Source of the DNA: Antedon mediterranea
Lineage: Eukaryota > Echinodermata > Crinoidea > Comatulida > Antedonidae
Assembly: GCF_964355755.1 (NCBI RefSeq)
Contig: NC_092676.1
Coordinates: forward strand, 12,632,288-12,696,287
Length of the DNA stretch: 64,000 nucleotides
Direction of reading: 5' to 3'
This document shows, in pieces, positions 20,685-34,700 of the stretch. Numbering within the stretch: position 1 is the first letter of the stretch; every line of letters starts with the position of its first letter. The notes beneath the pieces were generated by a model, which was not told where the DNA came from, did no database searches, and was given only the letters and a program-made list of their open reading frames with translations. Position numbers and translations under genes: made by a program.

Positions 20685-23636
20685 TTCGATAAAACTTTTC
20701 ACACAAAAACATCAAATTGCACAAAATAGCTTAATATCGTGTTTGAAAACGTTTTAGACCATTTTGAGCATGTCGATAAAACTTTTCACACAAAAACATA
20801 AAAGTGAACAGAATAGCTTCAAATTGCATTTGGAGACGTTTTAGAGCATTTTGTGCATTTCGATAAAATGTGTTAACATAAAAAGACCAAAGTGTTTAGA
20901 ATATCTTCAAATCACATTTGGAGACGTTTTAGACCATTTTTTGCATTTCGATGAAACTTGGTTTCACAAAAACATCAAAGTGCTTAAAATCACATTTAAA
21001 ACCGTTTCAGAGCATTTTGAGCATTTCGATAAAACTTTTCACACAAAAACATCAAAGTTTACAAAATAGCTTCAAATCGCATTTAGAGAGGTTTTAGACC
21101 ATTTTGTGCATTTCGATAAAACTTTTCACACAAAAACATCAAAGTGTACAAAATAACTTCAAATCGCATTTAGAGACGTTTTAGACCATTTTGTGCATTT
21201 TGATAAAACTTTTCACACAAAAACATCAAAGTGCACAAAATAGCTTCAAATCGCATTTAGAGATGTTTTAGACCATTTTGTGCATTTCGATAAAACTTTT
21301 CACACAAAAACATCAAATTGCACAAAATAGCTTAATACCGTGTTTGAAATCGTTTTAAACCATTTTGAGCATGTCGATAAAACTTTTCACAAAAAAACAT
21401 CAAAGTGCACAGAATAGCTTCAAATCGCATTTGGAGACGTTTTAAACCATTTTGTGCATTTCGATAAAACTTTTCACATAAAAACATCAAAGTGTCCAAA
21501 ATAGCTTCAAATCGCATTTAGAGACGTTTTAGACCATTTTGGGCATTTATAAAAGTGCTTAAAATCACATTTCAAACCGTTTTAGAGCATTTTGAGCATT
21601 TCGATAAAACTTTTCACACAAAAACATCAAAGTGCACAAAATAGCTTCAAATCGCATTTAGAGATGTTTTAGACCATTTTGTGCATTTCGATAAAACTTT
21701 TCACACAAAAACATAAAAGTGAACAGAATAGCTTCAAATTGCATTTGGAGACGTTTTAGAGCATTTTGTGCATTTCGATAAAATGTGTTAACATAAAAAG
21801 ACCAAAGTGTTTAGAATATCTTCAAATCACATTTGGAGACGTTTTAGACCATTTTTGGCATTTCGATGAAACTTGGTTACACAAAAACATCAAAGTGCTT
21901 AAAATCACATTTAAAACCGTTTTAGAGCATTTTGAGCATTTCGATAAAACTTTTCACACAAAAACATCAAAGTGTACAAAATAGCTTCAAATCGCATTTA
22001 GAGAGGTTTTAGACCATTTTGTGCATTTCGATAAAACTTTTCACACAAAAACATCAAAGTGTACAAAATAACTTCAAATCGTATTTAGAGACGTTTTAGA
22101 CCATTTTGTGCATTTTGATAAAACTTTTCACACAAAAACATCAAATTGCACAAAATAGCTTAATATCGTGTTTGAAAACGTTTTAAACCATTTTGAGCAT
22201 GTCGATAAAACTTTTCACACAAAAATATCAAAGTGCACAGAATATCTTCAAATCGCATTTAGAGACGTTTTAGACCATTTTGTGCATTTCGAAAAAATTT
22301 GTTAACATAAAAAGACCAAAGTGTTTAGAATATCTCCAAATCGCATTTGGAGACGTTTTAGACCATTTTGTGTTTTTCGAAAAACTTTTCACACAAAAAC
22401 ATCAAAGTGTAGAAAATTGCTTCAAATCGCATTTAGAGACGTTTTAGACCATTTTGTGCATTTCGAAAAAACTTTTTAAAATAAAAACACCAAAGTGCTT
22501 AGAATAGCTTCAAATCGCATTTGGAGACGTTTTAGACCATTTTGTGCATTTCGATGAAACTTGGTTACACAAAAACATCAAAGTGCTTAAAATCACATTT
22601 GAAACCGTTTTAGAGCATTTTGAGCATTTCGATAAAACTTTTCACACAAAAACATCAAAGTGTACAAAATAGCTTCAAATCACATTTGAAACCGTTTTAG
22701 ACTATTTTGAGCATTTCGATAAAACTTTTCACACAAAAACATCAAAGTGTACAAAATAGCTTCAAATCGCATTTGGAGACGTTTTAGACCATTTTGTGCA
22801 TTTCGATGAAACTTGGTTACACAAAAACATCAAAGTGCTTAAAATTACATTTGAAAGCGTTTTAGAGCATTTTGAGCATTTCGATAATACTTTTCACACA
22901 AAAACATCAAAGTGTACAAAATAGCTTCAAATCGCATTTGGAGACGTTTTAGACCATTTTGTGCATTTCGATGAAACTTGGTTACACAAAAACATCAAAG
23001 TGCTTAAAATCACATTTGAAACCGTTTTAGACCATTTTGAGCGTGTCGATAAAACTTTTCACACAAAAAAATCAGAGTGCACTAAATAGCTTCAAATCGC
23101 ATTTGGAGACGTTTTAGACCATTTTGTGCATATCGATGAAACTTGGTTACACAAAAACATCAAAGTGCTTAAAATCACATTTGAAATCGTTTTAGACCAT
23201 TTTGAGCGTTTCGATAAAACTTTTCACACAAAAAAATCAGAGTGCACAAAATAGCTTCAAATCGCATTTGGAGACGTTTTAGACTATTTTGTGCATTTCG
23301 AAAAAATTTGTTAACATAAAAAGACCAAAGTGTTTAGAATATCTCCAAATCGCATTTGGAGACGTTTTAAACCATTTTGTGCATTTCGATGGAACTTGGT
23401 TACACAAAAACATCAAAGTGCTTAAAATCACATTTAAAACCGTTTTAGAGCATTTTGAGCATTTCGATAAAACTTTTCACACAAAAACATCAAAGTGTAC
23501 AAAATAGCTTCAAATCGCATTTAGAGAGGTTTTAGACCATTTTGTGCATTTCGATAAAACTTTTCACACAAAAACATCAAAGTGTACAAAATAGCTTCAA
23601 ATCGCATTTAGAGACGTTTTAGACCATTTTGTGCAT
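20685..23636 (+). repeat. 2,952-bp tandem segment, copy 2
   Basis: This is the direct repeat of 17,733-20,684. The following 60 bp (23,637-23,696) still match the start of the unit, then the sequence departs at GTGTTTAAAACCG instead of GTGTTTGAAAACG. Unit order and variants match copy 1 throughout. Confidence 0.92.
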
Positions 23637-24739
23637 TTCGATAAAACTTTTCACACAAAAACATCAAATTGCACAAAATAGCTTAATATCGTGTTTAAAA
23701 CCGTTTTTACCATTTTGAGCATTTCGATAAACTTTTCACACAAAAACATCAAAGTGCACAAAATAGCTTCAAATCGCATTTAGAGATGTTTTAGAACATT
23801 TTGTGCATTTCGATAAAATTTTTCACACAAAAACATCAAATTGCACAAAAAAGCTTAATACCGTGTTTGAAATCGTTTTAAACCAATTTGAGCATGTCGA
23901 TAAAACTTTTCACACAAAAACATCAAAGTGCACAGAATATCTTCAAATCGCATTTAGAGACGTTTTAGACCATTTTGGGCATTTCGATGAAACTTGGTTA
24001 CACAAATACATAAAAGTGCTTAAAATCACATTTAAAACCGTTTTAGAGCATTTTGAGCATTTCGATAAAACTTTTCACACAAAAACATCAAAGTGTACAA
24101 AATAGCTTCAAATCGCATTTAGAGAGGTTTTAGACCATTTTGTGCATTTCGATAAAACTTTTCACACAAAAACATCAAAGTGTACAAAATAACTTCAAAT
24201 CGTATTTAGAGACGTTTTAGACCATTTTGTGCATTTTGATAAAACTTTTCACACAAAAACATCAAATTGCACAAAATAGCTTAATATCGTGTTTGAAAAC
24301 GTTTTAAACCATTTTGAGCATGTCGATAAAACTTTTCACACAAAAACATCAAATTGCACAAAATAGCTTAATATCGTGTTTGAAAACGTTTTAAACCATT
24401 TTGAGCATGTCGATAAAACTTTTCACACAAAAATATCAAAGTGCACAGAATATCTTCAAATCGCATTTAGAGACGTTTTAGACCATTTTGTGCATTTCGA
24501 AAAAATTTGTTAACATAAAAAGACCAAAGTGTTTAGAATATCTCCAAATCGCATTTCGAGACGTTTTAGACCATTTTGTGTTTTTCGAAAAAACTTTTCA
24601 CACAAAAACATCAAAGTGTACAAAATTGCTTCAAATCGCATTTGGAGACGTTTTAGACCATTTTGTGATTTTCGAAAAACTTTTCACACAAAAACATCAA
24701 AGTGTAGAAAATTGCTTCAAATCGCATTTAGAGACGTTT
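23637..24739 (+). repeat. Transition block with class C tandem
   Basis: This block links the 2,952-bp pair to the third copy of the 5.4-kb block. Two class C units are directly adjacent at 24,265-24,351 and 24,352-24,438, the only such pair I noticed. It also has a TTTTTACC variant (23,704), the AAAAATTTTTCACAC tail (23,816), a class F unit with CATTTCGAGAC (24,553) and a GTGTAGAAAATTGC head (24,701) shared with 19,456, 22,408 and 63,705. Confidence 0.75.
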
Positions 24740-27700
24740 TAGACCATTTTGTGCATTTCGAAAAAATTTGTTAACATAAAAAGACCAAAGTGTTTAGAAT
24801 ATTTCCAAATCGCATTTGGAGACGTTTTAGACCATTTTGTGCATTTCGATGAAACTTGGTTACACAAAAACATCAAAGTGCTTAAAATCACATTTAAAAC
24901 CGTTTTAGAGCGTTTTGAGCATTTCGATAAACTTTTCACACAAAAACATCAAAGTGCACAAAATAGCATTTAGAGATGTTTTAGACCATTTTGTGCATTT
25001 CGATAAAACTTTTCACACAAAAACATCAAATTGCACAAAAAAGCTTAATACCGTGTTTGAAATCGTTTTAAACCAATTTGAGCATGTCGATAAAACTTTT
25101 CACACAAAAACATCAAAGTGCACAGAATATCTTCAAATCGCATTTAGAGACGTTTTAGACCATTTTGTGCATTTCGAAAAAATTTGTTAACATAAAAAGA
25201 CCAAAGTGTTTAGAATATCTCCAAATCGCATTTGGAGACGTTTTAGACCATTTTGTGCATTTCGATGAAACTTGGTTACACAAAAACATCAAAGTGCTTA
25301 AAATCACATTTGAAACCGTTTTAGAGAATTTTGAGCATTTCGATAAAACTTTTCACACAAAAACATCAAAGTGTACAAAATAGCTTCAAATCACATTTGA
25401 AACCGTTTTAGACCATTTTGAGCATTTCGATAAAACTTTTCACACAAAAACATCAAAGTGTACAAAATAGCTTCAAATCGCATTTGGAGACGTTTTAGAC
25501 CATTTTGTGCATTTCGATGAAACTTGGTTACACAAAAACATCAAAGTGCTTAAAATCACATTTGAAATCGTTTTAGACCATTTTGAGCATTTCGATAAAA
25601 CTTTTCACACAAAAAAATCAAAGTGTACAAAATAACTTCAAATCGCATTTAGAGACGTTTTAGACCATTTTGTGCATTTTGGTAAAACTTTTCACACAAA
25701 AACATCAAATTGCACAAAATAGCTTAATATCGTGTTTGAAAACGTTTTAAACCATTTTGAGCATGTCGATAAAACTTTTCATTCAAAAATATCAAAGTGC
25801 ACAGAATATCTTCAAATCGCATTTAGAGACGTTTTAGACCATTTTGTGCATTTTGAAAAAATTTGTTAACATAAAAAGACCAAAGTGTTTAGAATATCTC
25901 CAAATCGCATTTGGAGACGTTTTAGACCATTTTGTGTTTTTCGAAAAAACTTTTCACACAAAAACATCAAAGTGTACAAAATTGCTTCAAATCGCATTTG
26001 GAGACGTTTTAGACCATTTTGTGCATTTTGGTAAAACTTTTCACATAAAAACATCAAAATTCACAAAATAGCTTAATATCGTGTTTGAAAACGTTTTAAA
26101 CCATTTTGAGCATGTCGATAAAACTTTTCACTCAAAAATATCAAAGTGCACAGAATATCTTCAAATCGCATTTAGAGACGTTTTAGACCATTTTGTGCAT
26201 TTCGAAAAAAATTGTTAACATAAAAAGACCAAAGTGTTTAGAATATCTCCAAATCGCATTTGGAGACGTTTTAGACCATTTTGCGCATTTCGATGAAACT
26301 TGGTTACACAAAAACATCAAAGTGCTTAAAATCACATTTAAAACCGTTTTAGAGCGTTTTGAGCATTTCGATAAACTTTTCAAACAAAAACATCAAAGTG
26401 TACAAAATAGCTTCAAATCGTATTTGGAGACGTTTTAGACCATTTTGTGCGTTTCGATGAATCTTGGTTACACAAAAACATCAAAGTGCTTAAAATCACA
26501 TTTAAAACCGTTTTAGTGCATTTTGAGCATTTCGATAAAACTTTTCACACAAAAACATAAAAGTGCACAAAATAGCTTCAAATCGCATTTAGAGATGTTT
26601 TAGACCATTTTGTGCGTTTCGATAAAACTTTTCACACAAAAACATCAAATTGCACAAAATAGCTTAATATCGTGTTTGAAAACGTTTTAGACCATTTTGA
26701 GCATGTCGATAAAACTTTTCACACAAAAACATAAAAGTGCACAGAATAGCTTCAAATCGCATTTGGAGACGTTTTAGACCATTTTGTGCATTTCGAAAAA
26801 ACTTTTTAACATAAAAACACCAAAGTGCTTAGAATAGCTTCAAATCGCATTTGGAGACGTTTTAGACCATTTTGTGCATTTCGATGAAACTTGGTTACAC
26901 AAAAACATCAAAGTGCTTAAAATCACATTTGAAACCGTTATAGAGCATTTTTAGCATTTCGATAAAACTTTTCACACAAAAACATCGAAGTGTACAAAAT
27001 AGCTTCAAATCACATTTGAAACCGTTTTAGACCATTTTGAGCATTTCGATAAAACTTTTCACACAAAAACATCAAAGTGTACAGAATAGCTTCAAATCGC
27101 ATTTGGAGACGTTTTAGACCATTTTGTGCATTTCGATGAAACTTGGTTACACAAAAACATCAAAGTGCTTAAAATCACATTTGAAACCGTTTTAGAGCAT
27201 TTTTAACATTTCGATAATACTTTTCACACAAAAACATCAAAGTGTACAAAATAGCTTCAAATCACATTTGAAACCGTTTTAGACCATATTGAGCATTTCG
27301 ATAAAACTTTTCACACAAAAACATCAAAGTGTACAAAATAGCTTCAAATCGCATTTGGAGACGTTTTAGACCATTTTGTGCATTTCGATGAAACTTGGTT
27401 ACACAAAAACATCAAAGTGCTTAAAATCACATTTGAAAGCGTTTTAGAGCATTTTTAGCATTTCGATAATACTTTTCACACAAAAACATCAAAGTGCACA
27501 AAATAGCTTCAAATCGCATTTAGAGATGTTTTAGACCATTTTGTGCATTTCGATAAAACTTTTCACACAAAAACATCAAATTGCACAAAATAGCTTAATA
27601 CCGTGTTTGAAATCATTTTAAACCATTTTGAGCATGTCGATAAAACTTTTCACACAAAAACATCAAAGTGTTTAGAATATATCCAAATCGCATTTGGAGA

Positions 27701-28545
27701 CGTTTTAGACCATTTTGTGCATTTCGATGAAACTTGGTTACACAAAAACATCAAAGTGCTTAAAATCACATTTGAAACCGTTTTAGAGCATTTTGAGCAT
27801 TTCGATAAAACTTTTCAAACAAAAACATCAAAGTGTACAAAATAGCTTCAAATCACATTTGAAACCGTTTTAGACCATTTTGAGCATTTCGATAAAACTT
27901 TTCACACAAAAACATCAAAGTGTACAAAATAGCTTCAAATCGCATTTGGAGACGTTTTAGACCATTTTGTGCATTTCGATGAAACTTGGTTACACAAAAA
28001 CATCAAAGTGCTTAAAATCACATTTGAAACCGTTTTAGAGCATTTTTAGCATTTCGATAATACTTTTCACACAAAACATCAAAGTGTACAAAATAGCTTC
28101 AAATCGCATTTGGAGACGTTTTAGACCATTTTGTGCATTTCGATGAAACTTGGTTACACAAAAACATCAAAGTGCTTAAAATCACATTTGAAACCGTTTT
28201 AGACCATTTTGAGCATTTCGATAAAACTTTTCACACAAAAAAATCAAAGTGCACAAAATAGCTTCAAATCGCATTTGGGGACGTTTTAGACTATTTTGTG
28301 CATTTCGAAAAAAATTGTTAACATAAAAAGACCAAAGTGTTTAGAATATCTCCAAATCGCATTTGGAGACGTTTTAAACCATTTTGTGCATTTCGATGGA
28401 ACTTGGTTACACAAAAACATCAAAGTGCTTAAAATCACATTTAAAACCGTTTTAGAGCATTTTTAGCATTTCGATAAAACTTTTCACACAAAAACATCAA
28501 AGTGTACAAAATAGCTTCAAATCGCATTTAGAGAGGTTTTAGACA
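24740..28545 (+). repeat. Third copy of the 5.4-kb block plus following block, with internal deletions
   Basis: From 24,739 this matches copy 2 at offset 16,531, then 16,521 after a 10-bp deletion, 16,356 after loss of a 165-bp pair, 14,989 after loss of about 1,367 bp at about 25,620, 14,815 after loss of a 174-bp pair, and 14,641 after loss of another 174-bp pair at about 26,560. From there it follows 12.1-13.9 kb. Apart from the 10-bp event, the losses fit whole numbers of units, so it is an eroded copy produced by in-register exchanges. Confidence 0.82.
24952..25028 (+). repeat. Second, independent 77-bp unit
   Basis: This AAGTGCACAAAATAGC unit passes directly to ATTTAGAGATG. It lacks the 10 bp TTCAAATCGC present in its counterpart at about 8,421. 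The breakpoint differs from that of class B: here the deletion is flanked by GC (AGC...CGC), whereas class B fits AAAT repeats. The result is again a 77-bp unit. Confidence 0.85.
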
Positions 28546-31500
28546 ATTTTGTGCATTTCGATAAAACTTTTCACACAAAAACATCAAAGTGTACAAAATA
28601 GCTTCAAATTGCATTTAGAGACGTTTTAGACCATTTTGTGCATTTCGATAAAACTTTTCACACAAAAACATCAAATTGCACAAAATCGTTTTAAACCATT
28701 TTAAATCGTTTTAAACCATTTTGAGCATGTCGATAAAACTTTTCACAAAAAACATCAAAGTGCACAGAATAGCTTCAAATTGCATTTGGAGACGTTTTAG
28801 AGCATTTTGTGCATTTCGATAAAATGTGTTAAAATAAAAAGACCAAAGTGTTTAGAATATCTTCAAATCACATTTGGAGACGTTTTAGACCATTTTTTGC
28901 ATTTCGATGAAACTTGGTTACACAAAAACATCAAAGTGCTTAAAATCACATTTGAAACCGTTTTAGAGCATTTTGAGCATTTCGATAAAACTTTTCACAC
29001 AAAAACATCAAAGTGTACAAAATAGCTTCAAATCGCATTTAGAGACGTTTTAGACCATTTTTTGCATTTCGATGAAACTTGGTTACACAAAAACATCAAA
29101 GTGCTTAAAATCACATTTAAAACCGTTTTAGAGCATTTTTAGCATTTCGATAAAACTTTTCACACAAAAACATCAAAGTGTACAAAATAGCTTCAAATCG
29201 CATTTAGAGAGGTTTTAGACAATTTTGTGCATTTCGATAAAACTTTTCACACAAAAACATCAAAGTGTACAAAATAGCTTCAAATTGCATTTAGAGACGT
29301 TTTAGACCATTTTGTGCATTTCGATAAAACTTTTCACACAAAAACATCAAATTGCACAAAATCGTTTTAAACCATTTTAAATCGTTTTAAACCATTTTGA
29401 GCATTTCGATAAAACTTTTCACAAAAAACATCAAAGTGCACAGAATAGCTTCAAATTGCATTTGGAGACGTTTTAGAGCATTTTGTGCATTTCGATAAAA
29501 TGTGTTAACATAAAAAGACCAAAGTGTTTAGAATATCTTCAAATCACATTTGGAGACGTTTTAGACCATTTTTTGCATTTCGATGAAACTTGGTTACACA
29601 AAAACATCAAAGTGCTTAAAATCACATTTGAAACCGTTTTAGAGCATTTTGAGCATTTCGATAAAACTTTTCACACAAAAACATCAAAGTGTACAAAATA
29701 GCTTCAAATCGCATTTAGAGACGTTTTAGACCATTTTGTGCATTTCGAAAAAATTTGTTAACATAAAAAGACCAAAGTGTTTAGAATATCTCCAAATCGC
29801 ATTTGGAGACGTTTTAGACCATTTTGTGCATTTCGATGAAACTTGGTTACACAAAAACATCAAAGTGCTTAAAATCACATTTGAAACCGTTTTAGAGCAT
29901 TTTTAGCATTTCGATAATACTTTTCACACAAAAACATCAAAGTGTACAAAATAGCTTCAAATCGCATTTGGAGACGTTTTAGACCATTTTGTGCATTTCG
30001 AAGAAACTTGGTTACACAAAAACATCAAAGTGCTTAAAATCACATTTGAAACCGTTTTAGACCATTTTGAGCATTTCGATAAAACTTTTCACACAAAAAA
30101 ATCAAAGTGCACAAAATAGCTTCAAATCGCATTTGGAGACGTTTTAGACTATTTTGTGCATTTTGAAAAAATTTGTTAACATAAAAAGACCAAAGTGTTT
30201 AGAATATCTCCAAATCGCATTTGGAGACGTTTTAAACCATTTTGTGCATTTCGATGGAACTTGGTTACACAAAAACATCAAAGTGCTTAAAATCACATTT
30301 AAAACCGTTTTAGAGCATTTTGAGCATTTCGATAAAACTTTTCACACAAAAACATCAAAGTGTACAAAATAGCTTCAAATCGCATTTAGAGACGTTTTAG
30401 ACCATTTTGTGCATTTCGATAAAACTTTTCACACAAAAACATCAAATTGCACAAATAGCTTAATACCGTGTTTGAAATCGTTTTAAACCATTTTGAGCAT
30501 GTCGATAAAACTTTTCACAAAAAAACATCAAAGTGCACAGAATAGCTTCAAATCGCATTTGGAGACGTTTTAAACCATTTTGTGCATTTCGATAAAACTT
30601 TTCACATAAAAACAACAAAGTGTACAAAATAGCTTCAAATCGCATTTGGAGACGTTTTAGACCATTTTGTGCATTTCGATGAAACTCATCAAAGTGCTTA
30701 AAATCACATTTGAAACCGTTTTAGAGCATTTTGAGCATTTCGATAAAACTTTTCACACAAAAACATCAAAGTGTACAAAATAGCTTCAAATCACATTTGA
30801 AACCGTTTTAGACCATATTGAGAATTTCGATAAAACTTTTCACACAAAAACATCAAAGTGTACAAAATAGCTTCAAATCGCATTTGGAGACGTTTTAGAC
30901 CATTTTGTGTATTTCGATGAAACTTGGTTACACAAAAACATCAAAGTGCTTAAAATCACATTTGAAAGCGTTTTAGAGCATTTTTAGCATTTCGATAATA
31001 CTTTTCACACAAAAACATCAAAGTGTACAAAATAGCTTCAAATCGCATTTGGAGACGTTTTAGACCATTTTGTGCATTTCGATGAAACTTGGTTACACAA
31101 AAACATCAAAGTGCTTAAAATCACATTTAAAACAGTTTTAGAGCATTTTGAGCATTTCGATAAAACTTTTCACACAAAAACATCAAAGTGTACAAAATAG
31201 CTTCAAATCGCATTTAAAGAGGTTTTAGACCATTTTGTGCATTTCGATAAAACTTTTCACACAAAAACATCAAAGTGTACAAAATAGCTTCAAATCGCAT
31301 TTAGAGACGTTTTAGACCATCTTGTGCATTTCGATAAAACTTTTCACACAAAAACATCAAATTGCACAAAATAGCTTAATATCGTGTTTGAAAACGTTTT
31401 AAACCATTTTGAGCATGTCGATAAAACTTTTCACACAAAAATATCAAAGTGCACAGAATATCTTCAAATCGCATTTAGAGACGTTTTAGACCATTTTGTG

Positions 31501-31745
31501 CATTTCGAAAAAATTTGTTAACATAAAAAGACCAAAGTGTTTAGAATATCTCCAAATCGCATTTGGAGACGTTTTAGACCATTTTGTGCATTTCAATGAA
31601 ACTTGGTTACACAAAAACATCAAAGTGCTTAAAATCACATTTGAAACCGTTTTAGAGCATTTTTAGCATTTCGATAATACTTTTCACACAAAAACATCAA
31701 AGTGTACAAAATAGCTTCAAATCGCATTTAGAGAGGTTTTAGACC
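28546..31745 (+). repeat. 3,200-bp tandem segment, copy 1
   Basis: Identity with 31,746 onward begins after the GACAATTTT/GACCATTTT difference near 28,545 and continues to about 31,808. The unit contains one and a half 676-bp repeats, a block matching 5,900-7,228, and a 261-bp (three-unit) insertion near 31,200 relative to 7.4 kb. It is one of the youngest-looking duplications in the window. Confidence 0.9.
30618..30691 (+). repeat. 74-bp unit with 14-bp tail deletion
   Basis: The tail reads GATGAAACTCATC, lacking 14 bp (TGGTTACACAAAAA) compared with the counterpart at about 6,871. Copies lie at 33,819-33,892, 48,725-48,798 and 51,925-51,998. The deletion is absent from the 6.8-kb counterpart, so it dates these four copies to after their split from that lineage. 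It removes the second half of the CENP-B-like motif. Confidence 0.88.
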
Positions 31746-34700
31746 ATTTTGTGCATTTCGATAAAACTTTTCACACAAAAACATCAAAGTGTACAAAATA
31801 GCTTCAAATTGCATTTAGAGACGTTTTAGACCATTTTGTGCATTTCGATAAAACTTTTCACACAAAAACATCAAATTGCACAAAATCGTTTTAAACCATT
31901 TTAAATCGTTTTAAACCATTTTGAGCATGTCGATAAAACTTTTCACAAAAAACATCAAAGTGCACAGAATAGCTTCAAATTGCATTTGGAGACGTTTTAG
32001 AGCATTTTGTGCATTTCGATAAAATGTGTTAAAATAAAAAGACCAAAGTGTTTAGAATATCTTCAAATCACATTTGGAGACGTTTTAGACCATTTTTTGC
32101 ATTTCGATGAAACTTGGTTACACAAAAACATCAAAGTGCTTAAAATCACATTTGAAACCGTTTTAGAGCATTTTGAGCATTTCGATAAAACTTTTCACAC
32201 AAAAACATCAAAGTGTACAAAATAGCTTCAAATCGCATTTAGAGACGTTTTAGACCATTTTTTGCATTTCGATGAAACTTGGTTACACAAAAACATCAAA
32301 GTGCTTAAAATCACATTTAAAACCGTTTTAGAGCATTTTTAGCATTTCGATAAAACTTTTCACACAAAAACATCAAAGTGTACAAAATAGCTTCAAATCG
32401 CATTTAGAGAGGTTTTAGACAATTTTGTGCATTTCGATAAAACTTTTCACACAAAAACATCAAAGTGTACAAAATAGCTTCAAATTGCATTTAGAGACGT
32501 TTTAGACCATTTTGTGCATTTCGATAAAACTTTTCACACAAAAACATCAAATTGCACAAAATCGTTTTAAACCATTTTAAATCGTTTTAAACCATTTTGA
32601 GCATTTCGATAAAACTTTTCACAAAAAACATCAAAGTGCACAGAATAGCTTCAAATTGCATTTGGAGACGTTTTAGAGCATTTTGTGCATTTCGATAAAA
32701 TGTGTTAACATAAAAAGACCAAAGTGTTTAGAATATCTTCAAATCACATTTGGAGACGTTTTAGACCATTTTTTGCATTTCGATGAAACTTGGTTACACA
32801 AAAACATCAAAGTGCTTAAAATCACATTTGAAACCGTTTTAGAGCATTTTGAGCATTTCGATAAAACTTTTCACACAAAAACATCAAAGTGTACAAAATA
32901 GCTTCAAATCGCATTTAGAGACGTTTTAGACCATTTTGTGCATTTCGAAAAAAATTTGTTAACATAAAAAGACCAAAGTGTTTAGAATATCTCCAAATCG
33001 CATTTGGAGACGTTTTAGACCATTTTGTGCATTTCGATGAAACTTGGTTACACAAAAACATCAAAGTGCTTAAAATCACATTTGAAACCGTTTTAGAGCA
33101 TTTTTAGCATTTCGATAATACTTTTCACACAAAAACATCAAAGTGTACAAAATAGCTTCAAATCGCATTTGGAGACGTTTTAGACCATTTTGTGCATTTC
33201 GAAGAAACTTGGTTACACAAAAACATCAAAGTGCTTAAAATCACATTTGAAACCGTTTTAGACCATTTTGAGCATTTCGATAAAACTTTTCACACAAAAA
33301 AATCAAAGTGCACAAAATAGCTTCAAATCGCATTTGGAGACGTTTTAGACTATTTTGTGCATTTTGAAAAAATTTGTTAACATAAAAAGACCAAAGTGTT
33401 TAGAATATCTCCAAATCGCATTTGGAGACGTTTTAAACCATTTTGTGCATTTCGATGGAACTTGGTTACACAAAAACATCAAAGTGCTTAAAATCACATT
33501 TAAAACCGTTTTAGAGCATTTTGAGCATTTCGATAAAACTTTTCACACAAAAACATCAAAGTGTACAAAATAGCTTCAAATCGCATTTAGAGACGTTTTA
33601 GACCATTTTGTGCATTTCGATAAAACTTTTCACACAAAAACATCAAATTGCACAAATAGCTTAATACCGTGTTTGAAATCGTTTTAAACCATTTTGAGCA
33701 TGTCGATAAAACTTTTCACAAAAAAACATCAAAGTGCACAGAATAGCTTCAAATCGCATTTGGAGACGTTTTAAACCATTTTGTGCATTTCGATAAAACT
33801 TTTCACATAAAAACAACAAAGTGTACAAAATAGCTTCAAATCGCATTTGGAGACGTTTTAGACCATTTTGTGCATTTCGATGAAACTCATCAAAGTGCTT
33901 AAAATCACATTTGAAACCGTTTTAGAGCATTTTGAGCATTTCGATAAAACTTTTCACACAAAAACATCAAAGTGTACAAAATAGCTTCAAATCACAGTTG
34001 AAACCGTTTTAGACCATATTGAGAATTTCGATAAAACTTTTCACACAAAAACATCAAAGTGTACAAAATAGCTTCAAATCGCATTTGGAGACGTTTTAGA
34101 CCATTTTGTGTATTTCGATGAAACTTGGTTACACAAAAACATCAAAGTGCTTAAAATCACATTTGAAAGCGTTTTAGAGCATTTTTAGCATTTCGATAAT
34201 ACTTTTCACACAAAAACATCAAAGTGTACAAAATAGCTTCAAATCGCATTTGGAGACGTTTTAGACCATTTTGTGCATTTCGATGAAACTTGGTTACACA
34301 AAAACATCAAAGTGCTTAAAATCACATTTAAAACAGTTTTAGAGCATTTTGAGCATTTCGATAAAACTTTTCACACAAAAACATCAAAGTGTACAAAATA
34401 GCTTCAAATCGCATTTAAAGAGGTTTTAGACCATTTTGTGCATTTCGATAAAACTTTTCACACAAAAACATCAAAGTGTACAAAATAGCTTCAAATCGCA
34501 TTTAGAGACGTTTTAGACCATCTTGTGCATTTCGATAAAACTTTTCACACAAAAACATCAAATTGCACAAAATAGCTTAATATCGTGTTTGAAAACGTTT
34601 TAAACCATTTTGAGCATGTCGATAAAACTTTTCACACAAAAATATCAAAGTGCACAGAATATCTTCAAATCGCATTTAGAGACGTTTTAGACCATTTTGT

